NCBI GenBank assembly: GCA_002812745.2 | Contig: NCSJ02000015.1 | Location: 186,001 to 250,000 of the forward strand | DNA length: 64,000 nucleotides | Direction: 5' to 3' | Source of the DNA: Scytalidium lignicola | Taxonomy: Eukaryota > Ascomycota > Leotiomycetes | Part shown: positions 1 to 11,527 of the stretch, in pieces | Position numbering within the stretch: the first letter of the stretch is position 1 | How the letters are laid out: each line of letters opens with the position of its first letter | The notes under the pieces: generated by a model | The model's database searches: none | What the model saw: only the letters and a program-made list of their open reading frames with translations | Told to the model about the DNA's origin: nothing | Made by a program: the position numbers and the translations under genes

Positions 1-52
1 CCTCTACCTCGTCTTCCTCCTTCGCAAGCGGTGCATACTGGGACCCAGACAT
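1..52 (-). CDS. 5' end of an unidentified protein-coding gene (partial, runs off the window)
   Basis: A minus-strand ATG at 52-50 opens a frame that stays open to the window edge and reads MSGSQYAPLAKEEDEVE. Only 17 residues are visible, hydrophilic and acidic, so no family can be named. The next 1.7 kb upstream has no convincing gene and would be its promoter and leader. The start is chosen because it is the first ATG of an open frame with a plausible fungal N-terminus; chance cannot be excluded with so little sequence. Confidence 0.35.
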   Translation of the reverse strand, partial: MSGSQYAPLAKEEDEVE

Positions 53-1829
53 ATCGGATACGACAAAAAGAACGATAGACCGAGGACGAGCGACTAGAAA
101 ATGCTCAATAAGAAAAAGAGGGGAGAAACCAAACAATGCTAGGTAGTCTAGGGGGCTTCTAATTATATACAACTTTACAAACCCCCCATCCAAGTCCAAC
201 GGTCATAAGAGCTAAGTTGGGATAGAAAGAGGTAAATAATATAAATGAAATGGCCTCAAACCCAAGCAAGTCATCCATCCATCCATCCTTCTTCTCCGGG
301 TCTAAGACCAGCGGGAAGCAAGCAAGCAAGCACATGCTGCGGAGCGATGGACCATCCGGACACTATTTCACCCCCCTCTTCTCATCCTTTCTAGATCGCA
401 GGGGGAGGAGAAGTAGACCGCATGATCCGCCGCTTGCGATTCGACGATGCGATGTTCGCGAAGCCTTCTCCTTCCTTGCTCGGCGCAAGAAGGAAAGAAA
501 GCTGCAGGGTACAGTACAGTGCAGTGCAGGAAGAGTCAAGCCTTCAATGCAAAGCCAACCATTTGCCAGGAACGAGAGAGAGAAAGGCCAGGCAAGATTG
601 ATTGATTGATTAATTGATTAATTGAAGTACAGAGGGGTTAATCATTGGCGGCATGTGGTTTGTATGGTTCGGTGATCGATTCCTCTTTCGCACCCCGTCA
701 GCCGACGCAAAAGCAAGAACCAGCCCAGCCTGGTCGAATGACAACGTGTGCCTGCCCTGTTGCTGCTGCTAGCTACCTCGCTGCCCTATACGGAAGTATA
801 TACAGTACAGTAAGGGGGAAACGGAGGCGGAACTGCCTTTTCCGGCAGTTTCTATGCTTTTATGCTCACTGTTCTGTTATTACAAGTACCGTAATACCAT
901 ACAAAGTACAGTAGTGAGTACAGTAATACCTGCTCCCGGTACTTTCGTAATAATGAGCGTGGTAAGATGCAGCCCCTTTTCCTCTCATCGTTGCATAGCT
1001 AGGAGAGAAATCGGACGAGCAACGTTACCGACATGAGATGAAAATGGATGGGGATGGTGGTGGACATGACTTTGTAGACAATAATACAGTAATGTGTGAC
1101 GTCGGTGGTTGGCAGTTGGTAAAGTAAAGAGGGGGAGTACAGCAATCACACCCTACTCTAATGGCTCTAATGGCCCGTTCCTCCATCCCCCTCATTTTAA
1201 GCTTTCTCCACAGTGCGCCTATCAGGTGGATCAGCAGCCCCCTCTGCGCCTAACAGCACTTTCTAGTTGGGTGCAAGTACCGGTCCAGAAAACAACGGCA
1301 ATGCTTATATTATGCAAAGTACTAATGTATTATTACTACTGTATATTAACTCCCGGAGTACATCCTCGTTTTGCTTTAGTCTGGCCCGTGAGATTATGCT
1401 GGTGCATATGACAAAATGTGACAAAATATACATAAAATTGAGTTCCGTGGTTTGTTATTAGCAATACTTATGCACGCAATCATTGCTTCCGATGCAGGGA
1501 AAGAAAATCACCTTCCATAACAGTTGTGAGAGCAATGCAAGAGAAATATTTACTGGTCATATCGGTCATATTTGAAAACGCAATCAGAGATGCGCCATGC
1601 AAGTCTTCAGAACTATGCTATGCTGTCTCCACATACTCATATCCCGGTCTAGGAAGTCGAAATGCAAAAAATCCCCGCATACGCCCTGCTACAGGAAAAC
1701 GCCTGCCCATGATATTCGTTGAAACATCCATAACCAATACCCAAGAAGAAAAGAAGAAAAAGGGATGCTCCTGTCTACAGCAATTCCCAAATCCAAAACA
1801 AGCTAAACAAAAAAAAAAACTCCACAACC
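53..1829. other. Intergenic region with simple repeats and no supported gene
   Basis: About 1.8 kb between the start of the partial minus-strand gene and the 3' end of the MFS transporter gene. It holds short simple repeats: CATC units near 272-288, GATT/GATTAATT units near 596-626, and many TACAGTA/GTACAGT words between 500 and 1100. The open frames here have no recognisable domain and low-complexity composition. I see no gene. Confidence 0.6.
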
Positions 1830-4242
1830 CTAAAATTTCTCCATCAAGTTCATCCGAACTGTCCACATCCTAGCCCGCTTTCCGAAAATATACATCGGTA
1901 TCGTCGCCGTGAGGAGGATCAACTGAATAACGCCTAGCCAGATAAACACCGTTCGACTCCCGTCCGCCTGCAACCAGCTATTGAAGAACAAACTAAACAC
2001 CAACCCATGAAATATGTTCTTGGAAAAGTTCAGTGTCACCAGCGCTTCGCCTGCATACTGTCGGTACGAATCAACGCAGAACGTGATAGACGTCGTTGAG
2101 CCGAGGGAGCACCCAAAGGAGATCAACCCGAAGAAGATGGTGGGCACGATCCAGCCATCGTGGATCTGTGCAGACCATCCGTATCCCATGAGACCGATGA
2201 CCGTCGTGACTGCCACGGGGGCTGCCATCACCAGGCGGAATTCGGGCTCGTAGAGACCACCATTGCGGCGTGTCATCGCGCGAACGATGATGTCGCTTAC
2301 CTTTCCTGCCACAGCTGTGCCCAGAACACCGCCTATGAAGGGCGAGACATAAATTAGGCCGGCCGAGAGAGCAGAGAAGTTGTACGTGTCCTTAGACCGG
2401 TAGATGACAGAAACAGACTCTGAAAGGACAATAAGCCAGCCGATTGAGCAGGAGTAGACCACGGCAGACCAGAGAACGGCTGGATAAGCAAAGAGGATGA
2501 GCGGCCGCATTGCTACGCGGAACCAGTTGTCATAGTGGAGGCGGCCATTCCAGGGCCGCAGCTGTTGGATGAATGTTTGTCGAGGCTTCTCTCGCAAGTA
2601 GGTCGTGTATTGAGCTGCTCCCTGTCTAGTTCCCTCTTCATCGGCGATAGGCTGAAAGTATCCAGATCCCGTCCTCTCAAGGTCGGATGGCGAATATATT
2701 GACGGGGTTGGAGGGTCTTGGGCTATTCGCAATTGATCTAATGGCTGGAGGACTGGTGTCTGTCTTGGGGCAGCATCCTGAGCATCTGATCTCGGTATTG
2801 TTCCAGTCTCAGTTTGGCCAGATTGATGGATTTGCGAAATGGAATCATTTCCTCGAATTCCACTTCCACTATCACTGCTCATATCCTTCTCGTTATCATT
2901 CCCGCCCTCTGCAGGAGCAAACCCAACATGAAGGTCTTGAGTAGGTCTCTGAGAAAGAGGGGGTCTCCGGAGATTGAGTTTATTCTCATCCCCTGGCGTC
3001 ACTTGGTCCTGTTGTTGATCAGGAGGGAGAGCTCCGTGACCGAATAAGTTCCGAGAGGATCTCTTCTTTGACCGCGACCGATCTCTAGGCCGTGGAGTCC
3101 GGTCCCAGGTCGTCTCAGGCACAAAGAGGAAGAGGAGGAACCAACAAAACCCAATAATTATAGCAACAACCCTATGAAATGTTAGGTTATTAAAATTACG
3201 TACATTAGTGAAGAGGGAAGATAATCTACCAAAAGACCCATCGCCAGCCTTTATTCTGGATGATTGCAGCACTAACCAGAGGTGCAAGATTCTTACCACC
3301 CAAAAGAAGTAAAGTATAAATACCAAGTCGATAAGCACGTTCGTGAAGGAAGAAAATCTCTGCAATAGTAGCAGAAGGTAAACACTCGACAGGACTAACT
3401 GCAATCCCCTGAAAAATTCTAGCAATAAGAAGCGAATTGAAGCTAGGTGAGGCCGCACACCAAATAGACGTACAGCTAAAGAGAATGGCACCAACAAGAT
3501 ACACGGGACGTTTTCCATACAGAATTGCCGTCGGGGAGGCAAAAACTGAGCCGACACCGAGTCCCATCATGTATAGCCCCGTTGTCAAGGCTACCCTTTC
3601 GGTTGAGACATGGTAGGTTGCAGAGATATCGTTGAATCCGGCTGCTAGGATTGGCGTCATACCACCTCCCATCATGCAGTAGCAACCTAAAGAAAGCAAG
3701 GCGACGTCTCTCCTCCACACTGGCCAGTTTAGAGGGTCATTGTGGGACTCCTCGGGCTGTGGCTCGAGGATGATTGCACCATCTTTCGTCATCTTCTTCG
3801 GCGGCTGCTCTTGGACCTTGGATCGGAAAGATGCACTGCGACTTCCTGAGCGCGAACGGCTCCGAACCGGTGAGTGAGCCGGTAAAGAGGAATGAGAGGT
3901 CCTTGCCGGTGCATTTCGAAGACCAAGTGGTTCATTGCGGTTGCCTGTGAGAAGAAGAACAGAGCCTGTGAGATGAGCGTGTTAATTAGCTCCAACAATC
4001 AAAAAAATATTGCTACGGTCAAAGACGACGGAAATGGCAAAAAGAGAGAACTGCATACCTGGAACTTCATGAGTGTGAGGGTCGTTCAGCACGCCCATGC
4101 CCCATTTAGTGGGTCTTCCTTTTCCATTTTCAACCCCTATATTGGTGTCTCCAGGGGTAGCCGTCTTCCGGCTAAATAAAGGCCATAACCGCCCGCTACG
4201 GCTAGATGCCTTCTCATTCTGTGCTTCCCCGCTGGTCGACAT
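1830..4242 (-). CDS. Major facilitator superfamily transporter with a long central cytoplasmic loop
   Basis: Three exons (4242-4059, 3944-3230, 3171-1830) join in frame to give 746 residues. The two introns are 114 and 58 bp with GTATGC and GTAGAT donors. After a basic, Ser/Arg-rich N-terminus comes LNWPVWRRD, the usual lead-in of fungal DHA1-type MFS carriers. Six hydrophobic helices follow with a GKRPVYLVGA loop (the inter-helix signature), then VPETTWDRTPRP. A hydrophilic loop of roughly 200 residues, rich in Ser, Gln, Pro and Arg, comes next, followed by a second set of helices ending IFGKRARMWTVR. Fungal homologues are plasma-membrane drug, polyamine or metabolite exporters, but the substrate cannot be read here. 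The long loop is larger than usual and may be a phosphorylation platform (inference). The family call is secure. Confidence 0.9.
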
Positions 4243-6644
4243 CTTTGCTTCGGGCTTTGAAGATCGGTGAGACTCAATAAGTCATTCCTGGTTGGTTGGT
4301 TTGGTGTTGAGAGGATTGGAATAAAGAGAGAAGAAAAAAAGTATATATATAATACACAAGATAAAAGTAACTGATGGGTATATAGATAAATATATATAAA
4401 TATATGCTCCGATAGTCTTCAATCCGGTAAAACTAGAATAGTATTGGGGGNTATTTTTATGCCGCCGACTTCCGAGAAAACATGAGGTTGCCGATATCAA
4501 TTCGATGATGGAAAAAAAGGTCTCCAACCTCGAAATGTAAGGAATTCGAGAGATTGTAAACCAAAGGAAGACTTCTAGGTTTTAAAAGTAGAAAAGGAGA
4601 AAAGTCTAGAAAACTCCCCAAAAAAACAAAAAANCTTTCCCCAGTCTATTCGAAAATCCTCCCTCGATTGTCTGGGCAGAATTCTTTCCCCAAGGCGGCG
4701 AGTTCGGGCTTTTTTATCTTGTTATGACGCCAGGCAGTCAGCCTTGTAACGAGGCTACTGGAATCGTAAAAATAAGCAGGCTAGGTGGCGTAACTGATGA
4801 ATTGCAACGGACGCGTCAGGGAGGAGTGTTGAGAAGAAAGAGGAGGAGAGAAGAGAGAGCAGAGTAGAGAAAAAGAGAGGAATATCTCTCCTTTCTTTAG
4901 TATAAATATCAAAACCAGATCCTGGAGAGAGAGCTTCTTGGAGAAGAGCGATGTGGAGCAGATGCGGTGAGGTGCTTCGTACACTACTCACTCTTCCAAA
5001 CCGGGCGGGTTTGTGACTCTGTCAGATGATGTTGTCTGCTGAAGGAGGAGGGGGGGAAATTGGTGGGGGATGGGCGGAGGATGCTTCCGTATAGGTGAGA
5101 TGAGGGATTTGGCCCACTGTAAGATGAACGGACCAGCACCATGCCAGCCACTAATTGCGCGGTGGACTCAGGCCGCTCAGGCAGCTTGGACCAAGATCAA
5201 CGGCGCCCCACTGAACCCCTATGACCTCATCCCACAGCCATCGTCAACATCAAACGTCCTTGATTATCTGATACGCGCGTTGGGCAAGCAGCTTCTCTCC
5301 ACACAGAAAAGAGAGTTGAGAGATTAGTCTCTTTGGTATGATCGGTGCAAGTACGGTACCAGTCAAGCTAGTTAAGTCGTTTTGCTGAGGCTGAGCTGAA
5401 ATGAGTTTGAGAGCCATTCAATCGCGAGGACCGAGGCAGTACGTGCAGTGGAGCATTTGACGAGACGAGCAGCACGAGCAGCAACCTTGAGGGGCAGAAA
5501 TACTACCGTACAATCAAAGCATCTCCAGTTCTTAGCTACTGCGGCTGCTGCTGCTGCTTTCGTCCAGAACGGCCATGTCTCTCCGACAAGTGGAGATTTA
5601 AGTCTTTCTAGAGTTGCAATATTACATTCACACGTGCGGTATCCTGAAGCTCAAGAATGAATTAACGTTCACTCAAAACTAGCAAAAGGACTACTATTTA
5701 CAGAGTACTATGCAGCAAATGTTACATGGTACGCTGATACAGTAGCGCCGTAAGCTTAGCGTGTGGCGTACAAAGTATCCACAGCATTTGGGGGGATCGA
5801 GCGGGCGATCTAACCAACTCAATCTACGATGTAGTAAGCACCATCACCATCAACCATAACTATGGCAAATGAAACAACATATCAAAACACCGCGTCCACT
5901 ATCACCACCACTAGCAGTGCGTAACCCCCCGCCTTTCCATTGGTTCGTCGTTCTCTAGCAGCAGCGATCCACCTCCTGCATTATCACTGGTTTATATGTG
6001 CTCTCTGCATCCGTTTGCTGTTCTTTGTAACGACTTACACAGATAGTTGAATGGTATCCAGTATTTCAAGGTAAAAGTTACGAAGTGAGACGCTGAACTT
6101 TCATGTATCTGTATACCCGGGTATTTTAACGTGTCTTTTCCGTGGAAGGGAAAATTCCATACAAGAAAAAAAGGGTATCGTTTAGAATAATACTAAAGAA
6201 AAGAAGAAAGAAAAATCTAATTATACAATCCAAAAATAACCTTGTTAACCAAGTTGTTTCTCCTTAAACTCCATATATCCCTTCCCTCATGCTGCTAATC
6301 AAAGGACGCATTTTTTNGTCTATATGCAAAGATGTACCGCTATCCAAATCCAAAAGTCGTAAAGTTACTATCCACATCACCTCTTCTAGCTTTCATTTCC
6401 ATATACCCCCCGTTTGAAACGATGGCCCTTCGCTGGAGCTTGTTTCCTATTCCTCGAGAGATGATCGTCTATGATGGTGATCCCATCCTTGTGTAAATTG
6501 CAGTCATGCTGCATTTGCCCACGCCCACTCATTGTGCAATAGTCCCTTATCTAGATAGCTCTCTCTCCTCTCTTGCAGGTGCTAAGAGCAATCGCCCACT
6601 TTATCCGTCAAAAGTTAGATAACCTATGAACGTTGCAACCTTCA
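4243..6644. promoter_or_regulatory. Intergenic: promoter and leader of the MFS gene, and 3' flank of the SH3 gene
   Basis: A 2.4-kb gap. Just upstream of the MFS start, the minus strand has long CT-rich stretches (about 4800-4930) typical of fungal promoters and 5' leaders, with AT-rich DNA at 4340-4400. Ns at 4451, 4634 and 6317 each follow a homopolymer. An 85-codon open frame at 5070-5327 has no domain and is not called. Confidence 0.5.
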
Positions 6645-9360
6645 TCACCTACTCCTCCAACTCGACCTGCTAGGAACAACCTCCAATCCAGGCTGGCTAG
6701 GGCTTGTCTGTCCTCTGCTTGCACTGCTTGGTGCCCGATTCTCGGTCTTACTTCCACTTCTATTCCTGATGGGAAAGCTGGGCATCCGGCTTCCGAAGCT
6801 GCCATGCTTAAAACTACTCGGACTGCTACTCAAGCCGACATTCGATGCAGCCCCTTCTCTCAACCCTTCCACAAAGGCGCTTGGAAACATCCCCCACTTC
6901 CCCTTTGAATTCTTGCCACTCCAGCACCACTGATCTTGGAAAATATACCCGATACTTGTTATGGTATCTCCTTTCTTAAAGGATAACCAACCCCCGTCCT
7001 TCGTATCCTTCTGCTTAAACTCCCATTTCGTCACCGCGGTAAGATTGCTCTGGGCTTGCACCACCATGTCCTCTCTAATTGGCATCTCCAATGAGATTTC
7101 GCTGAACGGGAATGACCCTCGGAGACCATCATGATATCCAGTGCACCACTTACCCTCAAACTTATCCGGGAATGTGATCCCTACAATTTTTGCTCCAGCT
7201 GCAAATGGAAGGCTGACATACCCATCTGGATCGCGATATGTACGAGACCCAGGCTTGGGGCGGTATGTGTTGACTGCGATGGCTGTTGGCCGAGATGCCA
7301 CCTTGGCCGCAATTTCGGCCATGCAGAATTCGGCTGTTGTGGCTGTGTTGTTCATGAAATGAATATCGAAGTCCACCACCGAGGGCGGATGGTTGCCATA
7401 AAGGATTCTTAGGCCAGAGACGGCAGGAACCGGACGGCTATGGTGAGAGAGGTGCTGGAAGAGTTGGGTTACGGTGAAGAAGATTGTGGCATCATGTGCC
7501 TCGATTGTTCTGTTTTCTTCAACACAAAAGACACACTAAGATAGGAGTCAGTAAAGGATGTGCTAGGAGTAAGCCAGCGTGTTTTCTATGAAGAGACAAT
7601 ATAAAAGTTATGCGAAACCGACTGCTACTTACTGCATATAAGGGTTCATCGATCGATTTGGTCTTCACATGACACTTAGACAAAAACTGTTGTCGGAAGC
7701 GTATCTCATCATTCATGTAGATACCGGCAGGATTGAGCGTGCTATCTCTCTCGATATGTGTCCAGCCAACCTCAAAGGCGCAATGTTTGCACCTGGCTGA
7801 CATTGTTGCGCTGAATTGCCCTGCTGGCTTCCTCACTTGTCTAAAGCCCACCTCGCCACGCATCATGGCTCTTGCACCCTCACAGAACCCTTCAAACTTA
7901 TAAAAGGAAGAGCTGGGTGTTATTGGGTGGTCGATAGTTCTGACGGAAGCAGTTGGTGTGCGTGGTTGCTGAATAGGATTTTGTCCTTCGATTGCGATAA
8001 GTCCCTGGCTATAGTCATGGACAACTTCAAGACCAGCTTCTATTCCCAATCCATAGTTTGTATCATTTTGAGCCGGTCTTCTTGACGGACCTGCATGATC
8101 TGCCCTAGAATGTGGTCTAGAAGCTCCAGAGTCATGTTTGGCACTCAGAGGAGGACTCAAAGGAGCTGCTACACGGTTTCCAAATATTGACTCTTGGCTA
8201 TCATGTCTGCTACGTTCGGGGGCATATGAACTTGCATTTGAACTTCGAGTCCCTTGCGATGTTTGACTGGGTTGTCGTGTGACCAAAAGATCGTGTCCGC
8301 TATTTCTAGGAGCACGGTAATCAACGGGACTCGATACCATAGAAGGCCCAATTATTGGAGATTGGACCGCCGAATTGTCACTGATAGCAACGCTGACCCG
8401 GTTGTCGTCAAACGAGGAGCCAGATTTCCGGAGTTCATTCTGCCACACCAGTCGTGACTGTCTCCGTCTCTCAAGCCAGTTGTTATTTGCGCTGATCTGG
8501 TGATCCACAAGTTCCTTAGGTATGAGTCTCGGAGTTGGCCCATCCCCCAACGGTGAGATATCGTTGTAAGAGTTGGGTTGGGAAGGGCTGAGTGAGGGAC
8601 TTCCCGATGTAGAAATATTGGAGAATGGCGAGTTGGTGATAGTCCATGGCCCTTTGGGTTTGGGCGGTGGCGCCGTCATCTGTGGTTCTGGAATTTGGAG
8701 AGGTGGAGAGGGCTTGCGAGTGGAACGAGAAGCATCTTGTGATTGTGATGGTCCTCCTGACGAAGAAGGTTGCTGCTGCTGCTGCTGCTGCTCTGTATTT
8801 TGAGTCGTCTTATTGCTCAGTTGTGCCTGGTCATTGGCGTTAAGTTTGGGAATCGCACGTGGGGCCAATCGAGACTGGAGTCGTTCGAATATGGCGATAC
8901 ATTCTGTACAACTCTGCCAGACCTGTTCCTCCAAATTCGTGAACCCGGCGCTCAACGACTCAAGGTCATCGAAGGATGATACCGAACACTCGACGATTTG
9001 TTCATTTAGCTCATTTTTAAATTCCTTCAATTCGCTCTGAATTGCTTCTAGTAGTGGCGCGAATTAGTATTTGACATGGACATCTCTAAAGTTGATGAGT
9101 TACTTACTATCTTCTACCAACGCCTGGGTAAAAGGCTGCCCGCACTTTGCGACGCATTGCTGGTAAGTTTTGATAACAGCCTCATTACTTTTTTCGAGTG
9201 CTCTTTTTAAACTGTCTGTGGATTCGGAGATCTGCAGAGCATCCGGTGTCGATCCCTCGCCGGCACTTTTGGAGGCCTTGTCTGCCAACTTAATACCTCG
9301 GTCGTATGCCGTGAGGATGGCTTTCACTGGAACTGCGAAGTCGCCGCCTTTAGTTGTCAT
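6645..9360 (-). CDS. SH3-domain protein with a split Cx2C zinc-like module
   Basis: Three exons (9360-9108, 9047-7633, 7535-6645) give 852 residues, with GTAAGT donors at both introns. The first ~150 residues are charged and helical, probably a coiled coil. A long disordered Ser/Pro/Gln region follows, with a run of seven Gln encoded by CAG repeats (8771-8791 region). Next are C504-K-H-C507 and, directly after the second intron, C557-V-F-C560, a likely zinc site split by the intron. The C-terminus has an SH3-like segment (about 650-705, ending LRGSFPFSEIS) and a clear SH3 fold (about 725-780, with GGWLSFKKGDTI and KWGMFPSAFVEGL). The tail is basic and Ser-rich. It is probably a cytoplasmic adaptor in signalling, endocytosis or polarity; I cannot match it to a named yeast protein. 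Confidence 0.85.
8771..8791 (-). repeat. CAG trinucleotide repeat encoding seven glutamines
   Basis: A pure TGC/GCA tract inside the SH3 gene encodes a short poly-Gln run in its disordered region. Such tracts are length-variable between strains in fungi; variability here is not shown. Confidence 0.8.
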
Positions 9361-11527
9361 GTCTGTGCTCGGGTGGGCCTATCAGCCCGTCACTGTCGTT
9401 GTCAGTGCACAATGGCGAGTAGTAGGTACACGGTGCTGTAACTAGAGATGGAAGAAGGAGAAGAAGGAAGGAATACAAGCAGAGAGAAGGATACTGTGAA
9501 GATGGGGTATATCTGCGATTTGAGATGTGGCTAGTGAGTGGACGAAAGCGGCGGCTAGAGCGCGCACATCAATCGATAAGAGTTGAGGCTTCCACGGTGT
9601 GCTCTGGCAACGAATGGTACGGAGGATGAGAGTACCGTACTCGTGTTCTGGGGATGGCTCAGGACGAAGGCTGCCTTGCGCCGAAGTCGACGCTGCATTA
9701 GGCACGGGGCTGTGCGGTTTGGCAGATGCGCCGCGGGCAGAGACGCCAACAAATTGGAAGCCAGCCGCTCTGTGAAATTGCTGCACGTGGATTCCAATAT
9801 CTCGTAGATTTCGGATGTTTTCGACCATGGAATTTCGTGTCCATCAATTCTTCTCTGGAGCTTCAAGTCATGTCGACAACCCCTCCCAGATAGGTGGGAG
9901 CCCTGGGAAGGAGGGAAGGGGATCCTGGTGGCAGCGTGGCGGAGACGCCAGGTCGGTAGCAGTGCAACCCTCCCGCCCCTGAGCGGCCCTGGGAAGGGAG
10001 AGGAGCCTCATGCGCTCGGATTAGAGGACAGCAGCACCGCGTAAAACACCACCGTATTGTCTTTCCCCAGGGAGTGCTCACCACTGCATGCACGTAACGT
10101 TTAGGTCTCATTACAGTGTTCTCGCGACGTGTGGGTCTGCATCGGCACTCCAGGGTGTTTCTTCCCCGAAGTGCAGAAGAATGGAATCATCCATTGCAGT
10201 CGGAGATCCTTCCCATCAATAATCCAGCACTGGTGACGAATGAGGAAAGCTTCTAGCAAAGTGTGTGTTTTCTGCGCGATTTACTGCCCCCCAATGGTTC
10301 GCAAGGCGAACGAATAGTTAGTTAATCCATTAGCTGGATTCAAGTGATCGTGTGTGGACTTGGCTCAGGAGTAATAGCTGTGGTCACACGGCTTTCGGCG
10401 TTGACCTTCTCGTGCTCTCCTCGACTCATTTCTAATACTTTATTTCTAGATAGAAAATTGTCATCGGTGAGCATTGCGATGTCGCTCGAAACTAGAGAAG
10501 GATGAATGTGTACGCGTTAGAGACACATCTCAGGCTGTGTTCGGTCTGGCTACCTTTAGCTTTAACTTGCACACCATCAATCGCAGGTGAGTCAGAGCCT
10601 CGTTGATGCACCCAGTGGAAATGCCCTGAAGATTATTGTAAACTTGTCATCTGTGATCATTGTGTGGAAGAGATCCAAAGGAAGGATGATAGGGAGAGAA
10701 CATCGATCTGGTTGTGTATGGTAAACTACGAGAATGGGATTGATGACGTAGCCCTCTGACTTGACGCATATTTTACTACAGTAAGTACTGTATTAGGCCA
10801 CAAATTTTAACTTTCTCTATCCTCGAGCTCCGGAAGCCTATCTGGGTTCTAAATTTTAGCTAAATTAGCCATAATACATATGAAAATTGTGGATTAAACT
10901 GAAATTATTGAAATTATTGAGTAATTTACCGTAGCATAGCCTCGCTGGGCGTCTACCGTCGTTGATTTTCCTGACTAGGGCTTCCAGATGTATGTATGTC
11001 TTGAAACAGCAAGAGAGGAAGAGTGCAGGTACCACCGGTCTTTCTCGGATCTCTCCTGATTTGATGCTTAACAGATGGTAAAATCATAATATATATAAAA
11101 AANCCCTAGGTCTAAGATGACCATCGAGAATTATCATCCCTATCTACTCCATAGTAGGGGCCAAGCAGTTTTGTATTGTTGTTAAACAAGTATGTTAAGT
11201 GTAATAAAACAAGTAAACTTCATATCATAAATGCCTTTATTTATTGAGCTATCTATTCTACCAGAATAACCCTCCACAGAACATTACCTCCATCATGTCA
11301 TTCTCTAATCTCCATAAAGTACGTTTAATCATTAACATCCTCTTTCGATTTCTGAGAGTAAAAAAAANCAAAAAAGAAAAAACAATGCATCGATGCTTTG
11401 CAACCCCCAAGTATATCATGCATTAACAAGGAAGAGTAATCAAACTACACCGTTGCAGAAGAAGAAAAAATGCCCCCATCCCCAAATTACAAGTAAACTA
11501 AGGACTTCTCTTTCTCTATAAGATGAT
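9361..11527. other. Intergenic: promoter of the SH3 gene and 3' flank of FAS2
   Basis: A 2.2-kb gap. The 500 bp next to 9360 is the SH3 gene promoter. Two overlapping minus-strand open frames at 9442-9866 have no domain and probably lie in the leader. The part near FAS2 (10.8-11.5 kb) is AT-rich and has Ns after A runs (about 11103 and 11368). No gene is supported. Confidence 0.55.

Noticed and set aside
250..609. A 119-codon frame near the window start
   Set aside because: Repeat-driven, lacks a domain and any splice-supported continuation.
5070..5327. An 85-codon frame upstream of the MFS gene
   Set aside because: No domain, and it lies in probable promoter DNA.
9442..9866. Two overlapping frames upstream of the SH3 gene
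   Set aside because: No domain; more likely leader or promoter.
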